Of a stretch of 64,000 bases of DNA, positions 1 through 8,278 are shown one piece after another. This DNA comes from Anaerolineaceae bacterium (GTDB taxonomy: Bacteria; Chloroflexota; Anaerolineae; Anaerolineales; Anaerolineaceae). The position numbers were made by a program, and so were the translations under genes. The notes below the pieces were generated by a model. It was given only the letters and a program-made list of their open reading frames with translations, was not told where the DNA came from and searched no databases. The stretch covers positions 186,001 to 250,000 of the forward strand of contig JARKPB010000003.1 in the NCBI GenBank assembly GCA_029975475.1. Reading direction: 5' to 3'. The stretch's first letter is position 1. Each line of letters begins with the position of its first letter.

Positions 1-171
1 GCCGCTCGAAACAACGTCCCGGCATTAATCCTGCGCGGCGTCACGGATCTGGTCAGTCCTCAGGGAGGGGAATCCTATGATTTGCTGGAGCTTTTCCACC
101 AGCGCACCGATCAGGTGATGCCCCCTATCCTGGCGTCTCTGCCAGCCTGGCTGGAGGCAGCCCGCCTGTGA
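1..171 (+). CDS. C-terminal end of a nucleoside phosphorylase / MTA-SAH nucleosidase-like protein (partial)
   Basis: The window opens inside a reading frame with no start; 56 codons and a TGA stop are visible. The segment contains LILRGVTDLVSPQGGE, which resembles the RGxSDLxDG block near the C terminus of the PNP/UDP phosphorylase superfamily, where the Asp contacts the purine base. The tail is acidic and helical, as is usual for these enzymes. The family cleaves the N-glycosidic bond of nucleosides such as methylthioadenosine. The N-terminal two thirds lie outside the window, so the substrate cannot be assigned. It converges on metG across a strong hairpin. Confidence 0.6.
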   Translation, partial: AARNNVPALILRGVTDLVSPQGGESYDLLELFHQRTDQVMPPILASLPAWLEAARL

Positions 172-180
172 TATTGAAGA

Positions 181-204
181 CGGCTGCCTGATTTCAGACA
201 GCCG
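181..204. terminator. Hairpin between convergent genes
   Basis: CGGCTG and CAGCCG arms enclose an inner CTG/CAG pairing with an ATTT loop and one C-A mismatch. It lies 9 bases after the phosphorylase stop and 9 bases before the metG stop, so it probably serves both strands. There is no long T-run on either side, so efficiency is uncertain. Confidence 0.55.
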
Positions 205-213
205 CCCTGAAGA

Positions 214-2004
214 TCATCCCTGGTTTCCGAGCCGACCGCGTTCAAACTCCACAATCGAAGGATCCAGTTTCTTGAACAGCGGCGCGGGCGGCTCCAACCG
301 CTGACCGGGTTCGAGGCGGCTTGGTTCCCATTTTCCGCTGGCCTGGCTGCCGTCATACATCAGAACGGCGTGTTCGCCAAGCGCATCGCTGCGGTTTTCC
401 ACCACCTGACGGCCAAACAGGGGTTGTTTTCCACCCAGGAAGGTGTGCAGCCGCTCGCTGGTAAACGGCAGGAAGGGGGAGAGCAGGATTTTGAGCGAAT
501 CAATCGCCTTCAGAGCGGTGAAGATCGCTCTGGCAGCGGCCTGCCGGTCGGTCTTGATCGCGCTCCAGGGCGCGGTGACATCCAGATAGCGGTTGACTTC
601 ACCGGCCAGGCGCATCGCCTCAGCCAGCGCAGCGCGCAAATGAACGGCTTCCATCTCCCTGGCGACGCTTTCAAAGCCGTTTTCCACCGCGGTCAGCAGG
701 GCCTGATCGGCGGCTGTCAATTCACCCGGGTCCGGCACAATCCCTTCCCAGTGTTTGTAAGCGAAGGAAAGCACGCGGTTGGCGAGGTTGCCCCAGGTCG
801 CCACCAGTTCGTCATTGTTGCGCCGTAAGAAATCACTCCAGTCCCAGTCGGTGTCCTTGCTTTCCGGCATGTTGACCGTCAGGTAGTAACGCAGCGGGTC
901 AGGATCGTAGCGCGAGAGAAAATCGAGCCCCCAGACGCCCCAGTTGCGGCTGCCAGAAATTTTCTTCCCTTCCATATTCATGAATTCATTGGCGGGCACA
1001 TCATACGGCAGAGCCAGCTTTCCTTTGGTCTGGCTGCCCAGCAGTTCATCCAGCGTTTCGCCAACGCCAATCAGTTCGCCCGGCCAGATGATGGCGTGGA
1101 AAGGAATGTTATCTTTCCCAATGAAATAATAAGAGCGCGAGCCATTGCGGTGCCACCAGTTATGCCAGCCCTCGGGGTCGCCGTGAATGGCATTGTACTC
1201 CACCGCGGCGGAAAGATAACCGATGACTGCTTCAAACCAGACGTACATGCGTTTGTTATCCCATCCATCCACCGGGATAGGAACGCCCCAGTCCAGGTCG
1301 CGGGTAATGGGGCGTCCGCGCAGCGCATCCGCCTCCATCTGTCCAAGCGACTGGCGCAGCACGTTCGGCCGCCAGTAATCCTGACGCTGTTTGAGAAAGT
1401 CAACAATCTGCCTCTGCAGTTTGCTGAGATCAAGAAAATAATGCTCGGTGGTTCGCAGCTCAGGGGTTGACCCGTCAATTTTGGATTTTACGTTCAACAA
1501 CAGCTGGGATTCCAGCACACTGCCGCAGGCGTCGCACTGGTCGCCGCGCGCGCCGTCTGCGCCGCAGATATAACAGGTACCTTCAACATAGCGGTCCGGC
1601 AAAAAGCGGTTCTGGCTGGTTGAATACCACTGCTGCTGGCTCTCAGTGTATAAAAAACCGTTCTTCAAGAGGGCTGAGAAGATAGCCTGAGAAACGCGGA
1701 AATGATTTTCGGTATGGGTGCTGGTAAACAGGTCGTAGCTCAGGCCCAGTTTCTGAAATAACTCCAAAAAACCAGCGTGATAGCGTTTGTACAGTTCCAG
1801 CGGAGTGGTACCGGCCTTATCCGCTGCCACAGTGATCGGCGTGCCGTGGGAATCAGTCCCGGATACCATCAACACCTTGCGGCCGCGCAGGCGGTTATAG
1901 CGGGCAAAGATATCCGCCGGAAGGTAAGAACCGGTCAGATTGCCCACATGAATTTCAGCGTTCGCGTATGGCCAGGCAGCGGCCACCAGGATATATTCCG
2001 TCAT
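214..2004 (-). CDS. metG: Methionyl-tRNA synthetase
   Basis: Class I aminoacyl-tRNA synthetase that charges tRNA-Met in the cytoplasm. The N terminus carries the HIGH-type signature as PYANAEIHVGN, and residues around 340 carry the KMSKS-equivalent KKISGS. The insertion contains CYICG and CDACG, a four-cysteine zinc knuckle. At 596 residues it ends after the anticodon-binding helical domain and lacks the C-terminal EMAP/Trbp111-like dimerisation domain found in many bacterial MetRS. The ATG is preceded by GAGGTG at a normal distance. It is followed closely on the same strand by no other gene, and is separated from the upstream protease by 51 bases, so the two may be cotranscribed. Confidence 0.95.
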   Translation of the reverse strand: MTEYILVAAAWPYANAEIHVGNLTGSYLPADIFARYNRLRGRKVLMVSGTDSHGTPITVAADKAGTTPLELYKRYHAGFLELFQKLGLSYDLFTSTHTENHFRVSQAIFSALLKNGFLYTESQQQWYSTSQNRFLPDRYVEGTCYICGADGARGDQCDACGSVLESQLLLNVKSKIDGSTPELRTTEHYFLDLSKLQRQIVDFLKQRQDYWRPNVLRQSLGQMEADALRGRPITRDLDWGVPIPVDGWDNKRMYVWFEAVIGYLSAAVEYNAIHGDPEGWHNWWHRNGSRSYYFIGKDNIPFHAIIWPGELIGVGETLDELLGSQTKGKLALPYDVPANEFMNMEGKKISGSRNWGVWGLDFLSRYDPDPLRYYLTVNMPESKDTDWDWSDFLRRNNDELVATWGNLANRVLSFAYKHWEGIVPDPGELTAADQALLTAVENGFESVAREMEAVHLRAALAEAMRLAGEVNRYLDVTAPWSAIKTDRQAAARAIFTALKAIDSLKILLSPFLPFTSERLHTFLGGKQPLFGRQVVENRSDALGEHAVLMYDGSQASGKWEPSRLEPGQRLEPPAPLFKKLDPSIVEFERGRLGNQG

Positions 2005-2055
2005 GGGTACACCTCAAAAAGTGTGGATGGTGACCAGATTTTATCACAAACAACC

Positions 2056-3582
2056 TCACGGCTGCGAAAGCAGCCAGGATTGCGCCGCTTCCAGGTCGGG
2101 ATCGCGGCCGTTGAGGATGTCTGCCAGAGTCCATTCCACCGGTACATCGGGCTGGATACCGACGCCTTCAATCAACGCGCCGTTATTGCGGTAGAACGCG
2201 CCGGTTGAAAAGCGCGCCTCACCGCCACCCGGCAGCCGGAAGCTGACCGGATTTCCGCTGGAGCCGGCGCTGACGCGGCCAAAAGTGCGAGCCCGCCCGC
2301 TGTCCGCCAGAGCGGCGATAAACATCTCCGTTGTGCTGGCGCAGCCGGTGTCCATCAACAGCGCGACCGGCCGGGTGTAGATTTCGCCTCGCGGCAGAAC
2401 GCGGTAGGTCATATGGCCGCGAAAGCCGCGCAGCGCCATTCGCTGCCGGTAACGCTCGGTTCCGTATATAAAGCGCTGCTGAAAAAACCTCCCGGCAGCC
2501 GCGTCAGACAGCCGACTGTCGCCGCCGCCATTCCCGCGCAGGTCCAGGATCATCCCCGGCGTGTCGAACAACTCATCAACCGCGCGGTCGAACGCCGCCA
2601 GCACATCTTCACCGTCCCGCGGCCAGAAGCGGCTGATGCGGATGTATCCCAGGCCAGAGTCTAAGCGCTGCCAGGTTACCGAAGGCGCGCGCGTTCCTTG
2701 CTGCGGATCTTCATAGATGATCACCGACCGCACCACCTGCCCATCCGGGTTGCGGAAAACAACCTCGAGCCGTCCGTTCTGCGGAATTGGCAGCAGGGTG
2801 GCGAATTGTTCCATCCGTTTTTGCTGCGGTGAGGAGGTGCCGCTGTAGGGTAAATTGTCTTTGAGAATCTCCGCCGCCGGACGACCTTCAACCTCCAGGA
2901 TCACACTGCCCGGCACCATGCCGGTTTTTTGCGCCGCGCGCCCGGGTTGAATCACCACCGGCAATCCTTCAACTTCCTGCACGCTTGCAAAACAGCAGGA
3001 AGGCGCCAGGTATGGAGTCTGCAGGCCGGTGTGGCCGTCCCCGAGTTCAGCCAGCATGCGTGCGATGAGATCAAAATAAGCCGCGTCATCCCCGGCGGCT
3101 GACACCCGTGGCTGATAGCGCGCGGTAATCTCCTCCCAGTCCAGCTTCTTTTGTTCAAAATAGGGGTAAGCACGCCCAACCGCTCTCGTCAGACGCTCAA
3201 AGGCCGCCGTACGGCTGGGGTTAAGCGGCGGGAAGAAACCGTACTGATGCAGAGAAAGCAGCACGGTCAAAGCGGCACCCAGCAGCAGCGCCCCGTTCGC
3301 GCCCAGCAGCGCCTGCCGCCAGCGCTGCGCCAGATCATTTTGACCGGTCAGCACAAAGCGCCGCTGCCTTACCCACAACGAGAGATGAAGCCCGCCCAGC
3401 AGCAAACCGCAGCCGGCAATCACCCAGGGCGAATCCTGGTCGCCAGGGCCCCAGGCCAGGAAAGCCCCCAGCAGTCCCGCCGCCAGGAACATCAGCAGCA
3501 GCCAGAGCGCCCACCCCCAGGCACGCGGTCGAACCCACGCGAAAAACCTCAAGAGTCCCTCCCAGATCAGGAATAATCCCAT
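2056..3582 (-). CDS. Membrane-anchored S41 family (C-terminal processing-like) peptidase
   Basis: About four hydrophobic segments in the first 125 residues are followed by an extracytoplasmic part. A PDZ-like stretch (TGMVPGSVILEVEGRPAAEIL) precedes an S41 core with LRGNGGGDSR and MDTGCASTTEMFIAALAD; the Ser of CAS is the expected nucleophile. The usual dyad lysine a little downstream is not evident (the matching segment reads RTFGRVSAGSSGN), so the catalytic partner may differ from classic CtpA. Such enzymes trim or degrade envelope proteins. The combination of a multi-span N terminus with S41 is less common than a single signal anchor. Substrate unknown. The 247 bases upstream (3583-3829) hold no gene I can support. 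Confidence 0.85.
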   Translation of the reverse strand: MGLFLIWEGLLRFFAWVRPRAWGWALWLLLMFLAAGLLGAFLAWGPGDQDSPWVIAGCGLLLGGLHLSLWVRQRRFVLTGQNDLAQRWRQALLGANGALLLGAALTVLLSLHQYGFFPPLNPSRTAAFERLTRAVGRAYPYFEQKKLDWEEITARYQPRVSAAGDDAAYFDLIARMLAELGDGHTGLQTPYLAPSCCFASVQEVEGLPVVIQPGRAAQKTGMVPGSVILEVEGRPAAEILKDNLPYSGTSSPQQKRMEQFATLLPIPQNGRLEVVFRNPDGQVVRSVIIYEDPQQGTRAPSVTWQRLDSGLGYIRISRFWPRDGEDVLAAFDRAVDELFDTPGMILDLRGNGGGDSRLSDAAAGRFFQQRFIYGTERYRQRMALRGFRGHMTYRVLPRGEIYTRPVALLMDTGCASTTEMFIAALADSGRARTFGRVSAGSSGNPVSFRLPGGGEARFSTGAFYRNNGALIEGVGIQPDVPVEWTLADILNGRDPDLEAAQSWLLSQP

Positions 3583-3829
3583 TATCCCGGAAACTCGTCA
3601 ACCGGACAAGGATATTAAACCCTCGGGAACGCGGTAGCGTATGAAGCCCTGAAGCGCGTAAGGATGGAGCGTTTTGACCGCCAGACTGGCAGCGGCAAAT
3701 TTCAACCCCGACCGTATTGGTCGAACTGCGTTATGATAGATGCAAAGCAACCACCTGCCTGACAGACGGGCCCGCCGCAGCAATGGATGTAGGCTTTTAT
3801 CCAGACCGCGCCAGAAAAAGGAGAACCCC

Positions 3830-4447
3830 ATGCAAACCCTTGATCTCAAGCAGACCCTCAAGCCGTATTTCACCGCCGCGGTGGGCAAGCCCACCCTGAT
3901 CGAAGTGCCCAGCCTGTCCTACCTCAAAATTGACGGCCGCGGCAACCCCAACACCGCCCCGGAATATGCCGCCGCCGTCCAGGGCTTATACAGCCTGGCT
4001 TACACGGCCAAATTCATGCTCAAGAAGCGCGGCGAGCTGGATTTCAATGTAATGGCCCTGCAAGGGTTGTGGTGGGCGGACGACATGCTCGCTTTCCTCG
4101 AAGGGCGCAAGGACGACTGGCGCTGGACGATGATGATTGTCATGCCGGATGCCCTGACCCAGGCCCACATCGAGGAAGCCCGCGCGCTGGCATCCAAAAA
4201 GACCGACCCGGCAGTGCTGGCGCGCATCCGCCTGGAGCCGTATACCGAGGGTCTGGCCGCCCAGGTGATGCACCTGGGGCCGTATTCCGCCGAAGCCGCC
4301 ACCATCGCCGCTCTGCACGCCTTTATCGCCGCTCAGGGCTGCGAACGCCGCGGCCTGCACCACGAGATCTACCTCGGCGATCCCCGCCGCACCGCGCCGG
4401 AAAAGCTGCGCACCATCATCCGCCAGCCCTGCCAGCGCCGCGCATAA
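3830..4447 (+). CDS. GyrI-like small-molecule-binding domain protein
   Basis: The 205-residue protein begins at an ATG preceded by AAGGAG; the open frame extends further upstream but without a ribosome binding site. The opening VPSLSYLKIDGRGNPN and the later VMHLGPYSAEAATIAALHAFI match the GyrI-like (SOUL/effector-binding) fold, in which two SHS2 modules bind drugs or other small aromatic molecules. The C-terminal HHEIYLGDPRRTAPEKLRTIIRQP is characteristic of the stand-alone subgroup. No DNA-binding domain is fused, so it is probably a ligand-binding or hydrolase-like cytoplasmic protein. It precedes the L,D-transpeptidase by 56 bases, but a -10-like TAAAAT between them suggests a separate transcript. 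Confidence 0.8.
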   Translation: MQTLDLKQTLKPYFTAAVGKPTLIEVPSLSYLKIDGRGNPNTAPEYAAAVQGLYSLAYTAKFMLKKRGELDFNVMALQGLWWADDMLAFLEGRKDDWRWTMMIVMPDALTQAHIEEARALASKKTDPAVLARIRLEPYTEGLAAQVMHLGPYSAEAATIAALHAFIAAQGCERRGLHHEIYLGDPRRTAPEKLRTIIRQPCQRRA

Positions 4448-4503
4448 ACCCAAAACAGCCTTTTAAATGGGGTAAAATTGGTTTTGTGGAAAGCAAAGGT
4501 GAA

Positions 4504-5661
4504 ATGATGAAAAAGTTCTTACCGGTACTCGCCCTCCTACTGTTCCTGCTGCCCGCCGCGCCTGCCCAGGCGCAAAGCACGCTGCCCAGCACCACCCCGG
4601 ATCTGCCGCTCTGTCTGCCGGATGCCGAGATGAACAGCGCGGACTGTCTGATGGCCGGTTCAGCCGCACTGAAGAAGGAGCTGGCAAGCCTGGGCATCAG
4701 CCTGCCGCAAAAACCGCTGCCAGCCGTCCCCCCTGACCCTTCACTGGTGCAGGTCAACATATCCATCGCCAAGATCAACAACGACAAAACCGACCCGGCG
4801 GCGATGTACGCCACGTTTGAAGACGCAAAAGCCGGCCAGAATCCGGTCAACTTTATCCCCGCCGGCGCGAACCGGTATATTTCCTTCGTTAACGTGGCTT
4901 ATTACAATAATAAAGCCTACGTTCAGCTCGAATCAGGCGAGTGGATGCGCGCCTCACCGACGACCTGGTCGCGGTTCCAGGGGCTGCTTTTTACCCGCAA
5001 CCCGTCGACTTCGTTTGGCTGGATTGTCGACCTGACCCGGGCGCGGGTGGCGCCTTCGTTCAAAGCCCAGGAAATTGACCCGGACCTGCCGCGCTACACC
5101 CTGGTGCAGATCTATGAAGTGCGCAGCGCCGAGAATTTTGACTGGTACATGATCGCCCCCAACCGCTGGGTAGACCGGCGCTCCATCCGCCAGGTGCGGG
5201 TTAATTACGAGCGTCCGGAAGGCGTGCCGGCTGAGGTCAACCGCTGGATTGACATCAACCTCTATGACCAGACTCTGACCGTGATCGAAAACGGCAGGCT
5301 GGTCTTTGCCGCCCTGATCACCACCGGCGGCGAACCTTTCTACACCCGGCCGGGCACTTTTCAGATTTATAAAAAGAAACCGCTGGAAACCATGAGCGGC
5401 GCGTTTGAGGCGGATCGTTCAGATTATTATTACTTTGAGGACGTCCCCTGGACGATGTATTTCGATAAAGCCCGCGCGCTGCACGGAGCCTACTGGCGTA
5501 CTTCCTTCGGCTATCCCGGTTCGCACGGCTGCGTCAACCTGTCGATTGGCGACGCCCGCTGGTTGTATGACTGGGCTGTCGAGGGCGATTACGTCCATGT
5601 CTGGGATCCTTCTGGAAAGACCCCGACTGACCCGGCTTATTATTCAGACGGCGGCGCTTAG
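4504..5661 (+). CDS. Secreted L,D-transpeptidase (YkuD domain)
   Basis: A signal peptide (MMKKFLPVLALLLFLLPAAPAQAQ) is followed by about 200 residues of uncharacterised sequence with SH3-like character, then a YkuD catalytic domain. The active-site motif reads YPGSHGCVNLS, with His341 and Cys343 in the 385-residue protein. The family forms 3-3 peptidoglycan cross-links or attaches proteins to peptidoglycan outside the membrane. The start was chosen at the tandem ATG after AAGGTG; the open frame runs far upstream, but that part is out-of-frame shadow of the GyrI gene. A 12-bp hairpin follows the stop. Confidence 0.92.
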   Translation: MMKKFLPVLALLLFLLPAAPAQAQSTLPSTTPDLPLCLPDAEMNSADCLMAGSAALKKELASLGISLPQKPLPAVPPDPSLVQVNISIAKINNDKTDPAAMYATFEDAKAGQNPVNFIPAGANRYISFVNVAYYNNKAYVQLESGEWMRASPTTWSRFQGLLFTRNPSTSFGWIVDLTRARVAPSFKAQEIDPDLPRYTLVQIYEVRSAENFDWYMIAPNRWVDRRSIRQVRVNYERPEGVPAEVNRWIDINLYDQTLTVIENGRLVFAALITTGGEPFYTRPGTFQIYKKKPLETMSGAFEADRSDYYYFEDVPWTMYFDKARALHGAYWRTSFGYPGSHGCVNLSIGDARWLYDWAVEGDYVHVWDPSGKTPTDPAYYSDGGA

Positions 5662-5668
5662 ACATCAA

Positions 5669-5696
5669 CAGCGCGGTGGGCAATCCCACCGCGCTG
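5669..5696. terminator. Hairpin terminator between convergent genes
   Basis: A 12-bp perfect stem (CAGCGCGGTGGG / CCCACCGCGCTG) with a CAAT loop sits between two convergent stops. The rightward strand continues with a mixed T/C run. Probably used by both genes. Confidence 0.65.
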
Positions 5697-5697
5697 C

Positions 5698-6276
5698 TCA
5701 TTCTTCCTGCGGGCGCTCTGCCAGCAGGGCGCGGTAGGTCTCATCCCCCAGCAAATAGCGCAGCTCCTCTTCAAAAGTCAGCAGCAGCGGAATGCGCTTC
5801 GGCGCCGGACGCAGGCAAGAACCTTCTTCCTCCAGCAGGGCGCTGGCTGTATCCAGGGTAATGCGCCCCTCCTCGTCCAAATCCAGCGGGTGAAGAATGC
5901 AGTAAAACGGCTTAAAGCGCCAGGGGTGCAGCCCGGCCGCCTGCCCGGCCACCTGCAGCGCGCATTTGTAATCCGGGCGCAGGAAGCCACAGGCGCTGCC
6001 GCCGTAATGCCAGGCGCTGGGCAGCACCGCCGAATGCACCACCTGACCGGAAGGCAGGAACTCATCCTCTTCCTGACGGTCATCAAACCAGTCGGAAGGA
6101 TCGCGCCGTCCCTCCGGCATGTGCGGCTGGATCAAATCGGCGTGGGCGAGAATATCCGCCGCCTCGCCCGCGTCCAGCCAGACCCCGTAAAGGCAGCAGG
6201 CTGCCTTACACTCATTCAGTTTACAGCGCTGCAGCGGCTCGCTTTCCAGCAATCTTGGATGGACACCTTTGCTCAT
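5698..6276 (-). CDS. DUF3109-like cysteine-cluster protein
   Basis: The protein has a cysteine pattern LQRCKLNECKAACCLYGVWL near the N terminus and later CGFLRPDYKCAL and FYCILHPLDL, matching the DUF3109 family of small metal- or Fe-S-binding proteins of unknown function. The start is placed at the ATG that overlaps the ABC-F stop as ATGA; a longer frame starts 21 bases upstream but lies inside the ABC-F gene. It is therefore translationally coupled to the ABC-F ATPase and should share its leader control. No role in antibiotic response is known for the family. Confidence 0.75.
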   Translation of the reverse strand: MSKGVHPRLLESEPLQRCKLNECKAACCLYGVWLDAGEAADILAHADLIQPHMPEGRRDPSDWFDDRQEEDEFLPSGQVVHSAVLPSAWHYGGSACGFLRPDYKCALQVAGQAAGLHPWRFKPFYCILHPLDLDEEGRITLDTASALLEEEGSCLRPAPKRIPLLLTFEEELRYLLGDETYRALLAERPQEE

Positions 6277-7949
6277 GAGCCAGATTGTATCACGCAATCC
6301 GGCAGCTCTCCTTCCAGCAGCGCCGTGCGCAATAATTTACCCTCACTTAACTGCCAGATCTGGCTGGCAAAGGCGCGGATAAAGTAGCGGTCGTGAGCCG
6401 CCGCCAGAATGGTACCCCCGAAGCGCTCCAGCGCCTGCTCAAAACGCGCCCGACTGGGGATATCCAGATGGTTGAACGGTTCATCCAGCAGCAGGAAGTT
6501 ACAGCCCAGCGCCACCAGGCAGGCCAGATTCAGCCGCGCGCGTTCGCCGTAGGACAGGCTGGCCGCCGGGGTGAAGACCTCGTCACCGGTAAACAGGTAA
6601 TAAGAAAGGAACTGTCGCGCCGCGGTTTCACTAAAGCCGCCCAGGCCGAGCAGTATCTCCACAGGGTTCCCGCCGGGCGGGAGGCTTTCCTGCTCCTGAG
6701 CCAGATACCCGGGGCGGATGGCCGCTCCCAGGCGCAGCTGCCCGCCCAGCGGCGGTAGCGCGCCGGCCAGGGTCTTGATCAGGGTGGACTTGCCGCTGCC
6801 GTTCGGACCGATCAGCGCGATGCGGTCTCCGTGGCGGATGTCAAAATCAAGCCCGGCCAGCACAACCCGGTCACCGTAGCCAACCGCCAGCCCCTCCGCT
6901 GACGCCACGCTGCGGCTGGCCGCCTGAGCAGAAAAATCCATTTTTAACTGCCAGTCGCGCGGCGGCCGCTCCAGCCGTTCTTCACCGGTCAGCCGCTCCA
7001 ACCGCGCCTCGATATGCCTGGCGCGCGCGATGGTGCCCTTGCCGCGGTTGGCAAAGAAACCCCTGGCAAACTTGTCGTCGGTGTCCGACTTGCCGCCCCT
7101 GTGAAAGCGCCCGATCTCGCGGTAATGGCGCGCCGCCGCCTTCAGCCGCGCGATCTCCACCTGCTGGTCGCTGTATTCCTGCGCCTGGCGCTCGCGCTCC
7201 GCGGCTTTTAAGCCCAGGTAGACACTGTAATTTCCGGGATACGCCATCAGCCGTCCGCTGCGCGGGTCAATCTCCAGGATGCCGGTGGCGGTGCGGTCGA
7301 GCAGCGCGCGGTCGTGCGAGACCATCAGCACCCCGCCGCGAAAGCCGAGCAGCCAGTCTTCCAGCCAGGCGAGCATCTCAAAATCAAGGTGGTTGCTGGG
7401 CTCATCCAGAAGCAGCAGCTGCGGCGCGGAGAGCAAGGCTCCGGCAAGGTTCAGGCGGGCCTTTTGCCCGCCGCTTAGAGCCCGCGCGGGCTGATCCAGC
7501 CCCAGCCTGTCCAGACCGAGCGCTGCCAGCACCGCCGTGGCGCGCGCCTCGGCCTCCAGGCTGCGGGTCAACGCCGCCAGCGCTCGATCGTAGGCTGCCG
7601 CAAGGCTCTCGTCAGCCGGGGCAGCCGCCAACGCCTCCGCCAGCCGCTCCACCTTCGCGCCCAGGTCAGCCACGCTGCCGCTCACGCGGGTGAGGAAGGC
7701 ACCGACCGTTTCGCCGCTGGCGAAATCCGCGCCCTGCGGCAGGTAAGCGCGGCGCAGGTCGGGCGGAGTGAACTGCACACTGCCGCGCTGCGGCGCGAGT
7801 TCGCCCGCCAGGATGCGCAGCAGGGTGGTCTTGCCGCAGCCGTTCGGCCCGACCAGGCCGAGGCGCTCCCCGGCCTTGAGGTTGAAGGAAACCTCGACCA
7901 GCAGCGGATCAATGGAATAAGAATGGGTAATTTGATGAACCGACAGCAT
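6273..7949 (-). CDS. ABC-F type ATPase, probable ribosomal protection protein
   Basis: Two ATP-binding cassettes without membrane segments define ABC-F. Cassette 1 has GPNGCGKTT, signature LSGGQ and LLLLDEPSNHLD; cassette 2 has GPNGSGKST, signature LSYGE and LLLDEPFNHLD. The interdomain linker is long, charged and helical (about residues 240-330), as in the Vga/Lsa/Msr-type proteins that enter the E site and dislodge antibiotics. The ATG at 7949 was preferred over an in-frame GTG six bases upstream. The gene lies behind a leader with a short ORF, a terminator and a start-sequestering helix, typical of antibiotic-inducible ABC-F genes. Resistance function is inferred from family and leader, not shown. 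Confidence 0.9.
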   Translation of the reverse strand: MLSVHQITHSYSIDPLLVEVSFNLKAGERLGLVGPNGCGKTTLLRILAGELAPQRGSVQFTPPDLRRAYLPQGADFASGETVGAFLTRVSGSVADLGAKVERLAEALAAAPADESLAAAYDRALAALTRSLEAEARATAVLAALGLDRLGLDQPARALSGGQKARLNLAGALLSAPQLLLLDEPSNHLDFEMLAWLEDWLLGFRGGVLMVSHDRALLDRTATGILEIDPRSGRLMAYPGNYSVYLGLKAAERERQAQEYSDQQVEIARLKAAARHYREIGRFHRGGKSDTDDKFARGFFANRGKGTIARARHIEARLERLTGEERLERPPRDWQLKMDFSAQAASRSVASAEGLAVGYGDRVVLAGLDFDIRHGDRIALIGPNGSGKSTLIKTLAGALPPLGGQLRLGAAIRPGYLAQEQESLPPGGNPVEILLGLGGFSETAARQFLSYYLFTGDEVFTPAASLSYGERARLNLACLVALGCNFLLLDEPFNHLDIPSRARFEQALERFGGTILAAAHDRYFIRAFASQIWQLSEGKLLRTALLEGELPDCVIQSGS

Positions 7950-7950
7950 A

Positions 7951-7963
7951 CACACCAGCCTGT
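7951..7963 (-). promoter_or_regulatory. Start-site sequestering segment pairing with the leader ORF
   Basis: Read on the minus strand, ACAGGCTGGTGTG just upstream of the ABC-F ATG is complementary over 13 bases to the body of the leader ORF at 8055-8067, with one G-U wobble. The only plausible ribosome binding bases (AGG) lie inside the paired segment. A ribosome stalled on the leader ORF would prevent this pairing and expose the start. Confidence 0.75.
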
Positions 7964-7970
7964 GAATAAT

Positions 7971-8000
7971 AAAAAGCCAGGGGCGCGAAAACCCCCGGCC
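7971..8000 (-). terminator. Intrinsic terminator inside the ABC-F leader (attenuator)
   Basis: On the minus strand GCCGGGG pairs with CCCCTGGC around a TTTTCGCG-type loop and is followed by TTTTTATTATT. It lies between the leader ORF and the ABC-F start, so it should end most transcripts unless an alternative structure forms. Confidence 0.75.
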
Positions 8001-8052
8001 GGAGAGATGAATGAGCCGCGACAGGGAATGCTCCCGAAAGGTAGAGGAAAGG

Positions 8053-8070
8053 TTACAGGCTGGTGCGCAT
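8053..8070 (-). CDS. Leader peptide MRTSL upstream of the ABC-F gene
   Basis: A six-codon ORF (ATG CGC ACC AGC CTG TAA) is preceded by a strong ribosome binding site, AGAGGGAG, 8 bases from the ATG. It lies about 30 bases after the predicted transcription start and 104 bases before the ABC-F ATG. Its codons form one arm of the helix that masks the ABC-F start. Short leader ORFs of this kind sense translation inhibitors by ribosome stalling in front of ABC-F, erm and cat genes. Function here is inferred from the architecture. Confidence 0.75.
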   Translation of the reverse strand: MRTSL

Positions 8071-8101
8071 GTCAGAAACTCCCTCTGGTAGAGAGGTGTT
8101 C

Positions 8102-8130
8102 AGTATAACCCGTCCCCCGCTGCAGCGCAA
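8102..8130 (-). promoter_or_regulatory. Sigma-70-type promoter of the ABC-F leader
   Basis: Minus strand: -35 TTGCGC (8125-8130), 17-base spacer, -10 TATACT (8102-8107). Transcription would begin near 8095 and run through the leader ORF. Confidence 0.75.
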
Positions 8131-8278
8131 CTGGTCAGGTGGGTAGGATTGGGGGAAATCACCGATGATCTGATTTGGTTGCGTTTGACTGCCCTCCGTG
8201 CTCTCCGAACCTCCGTGGTAAGTTCCTCCCCCTCCCTGTGCTATGATTCAGTCACCCTGCCCCCGAGGAGCGCCTCGC

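Noticed and set aside
3598-3894. 98-codon minus-strand frame in the gap before the GyrI-like gene
   Set aside because: It overlaps the start of the GyrI-like gene, has no ribosome site, and shows no family pattern.
4069-4503. N-terminal extension of the L,D-transpeptidase frame
   Set aside because: It overlaps the GyrI-like gene in another frame; a signal peptide and ribosome site start at 4504.
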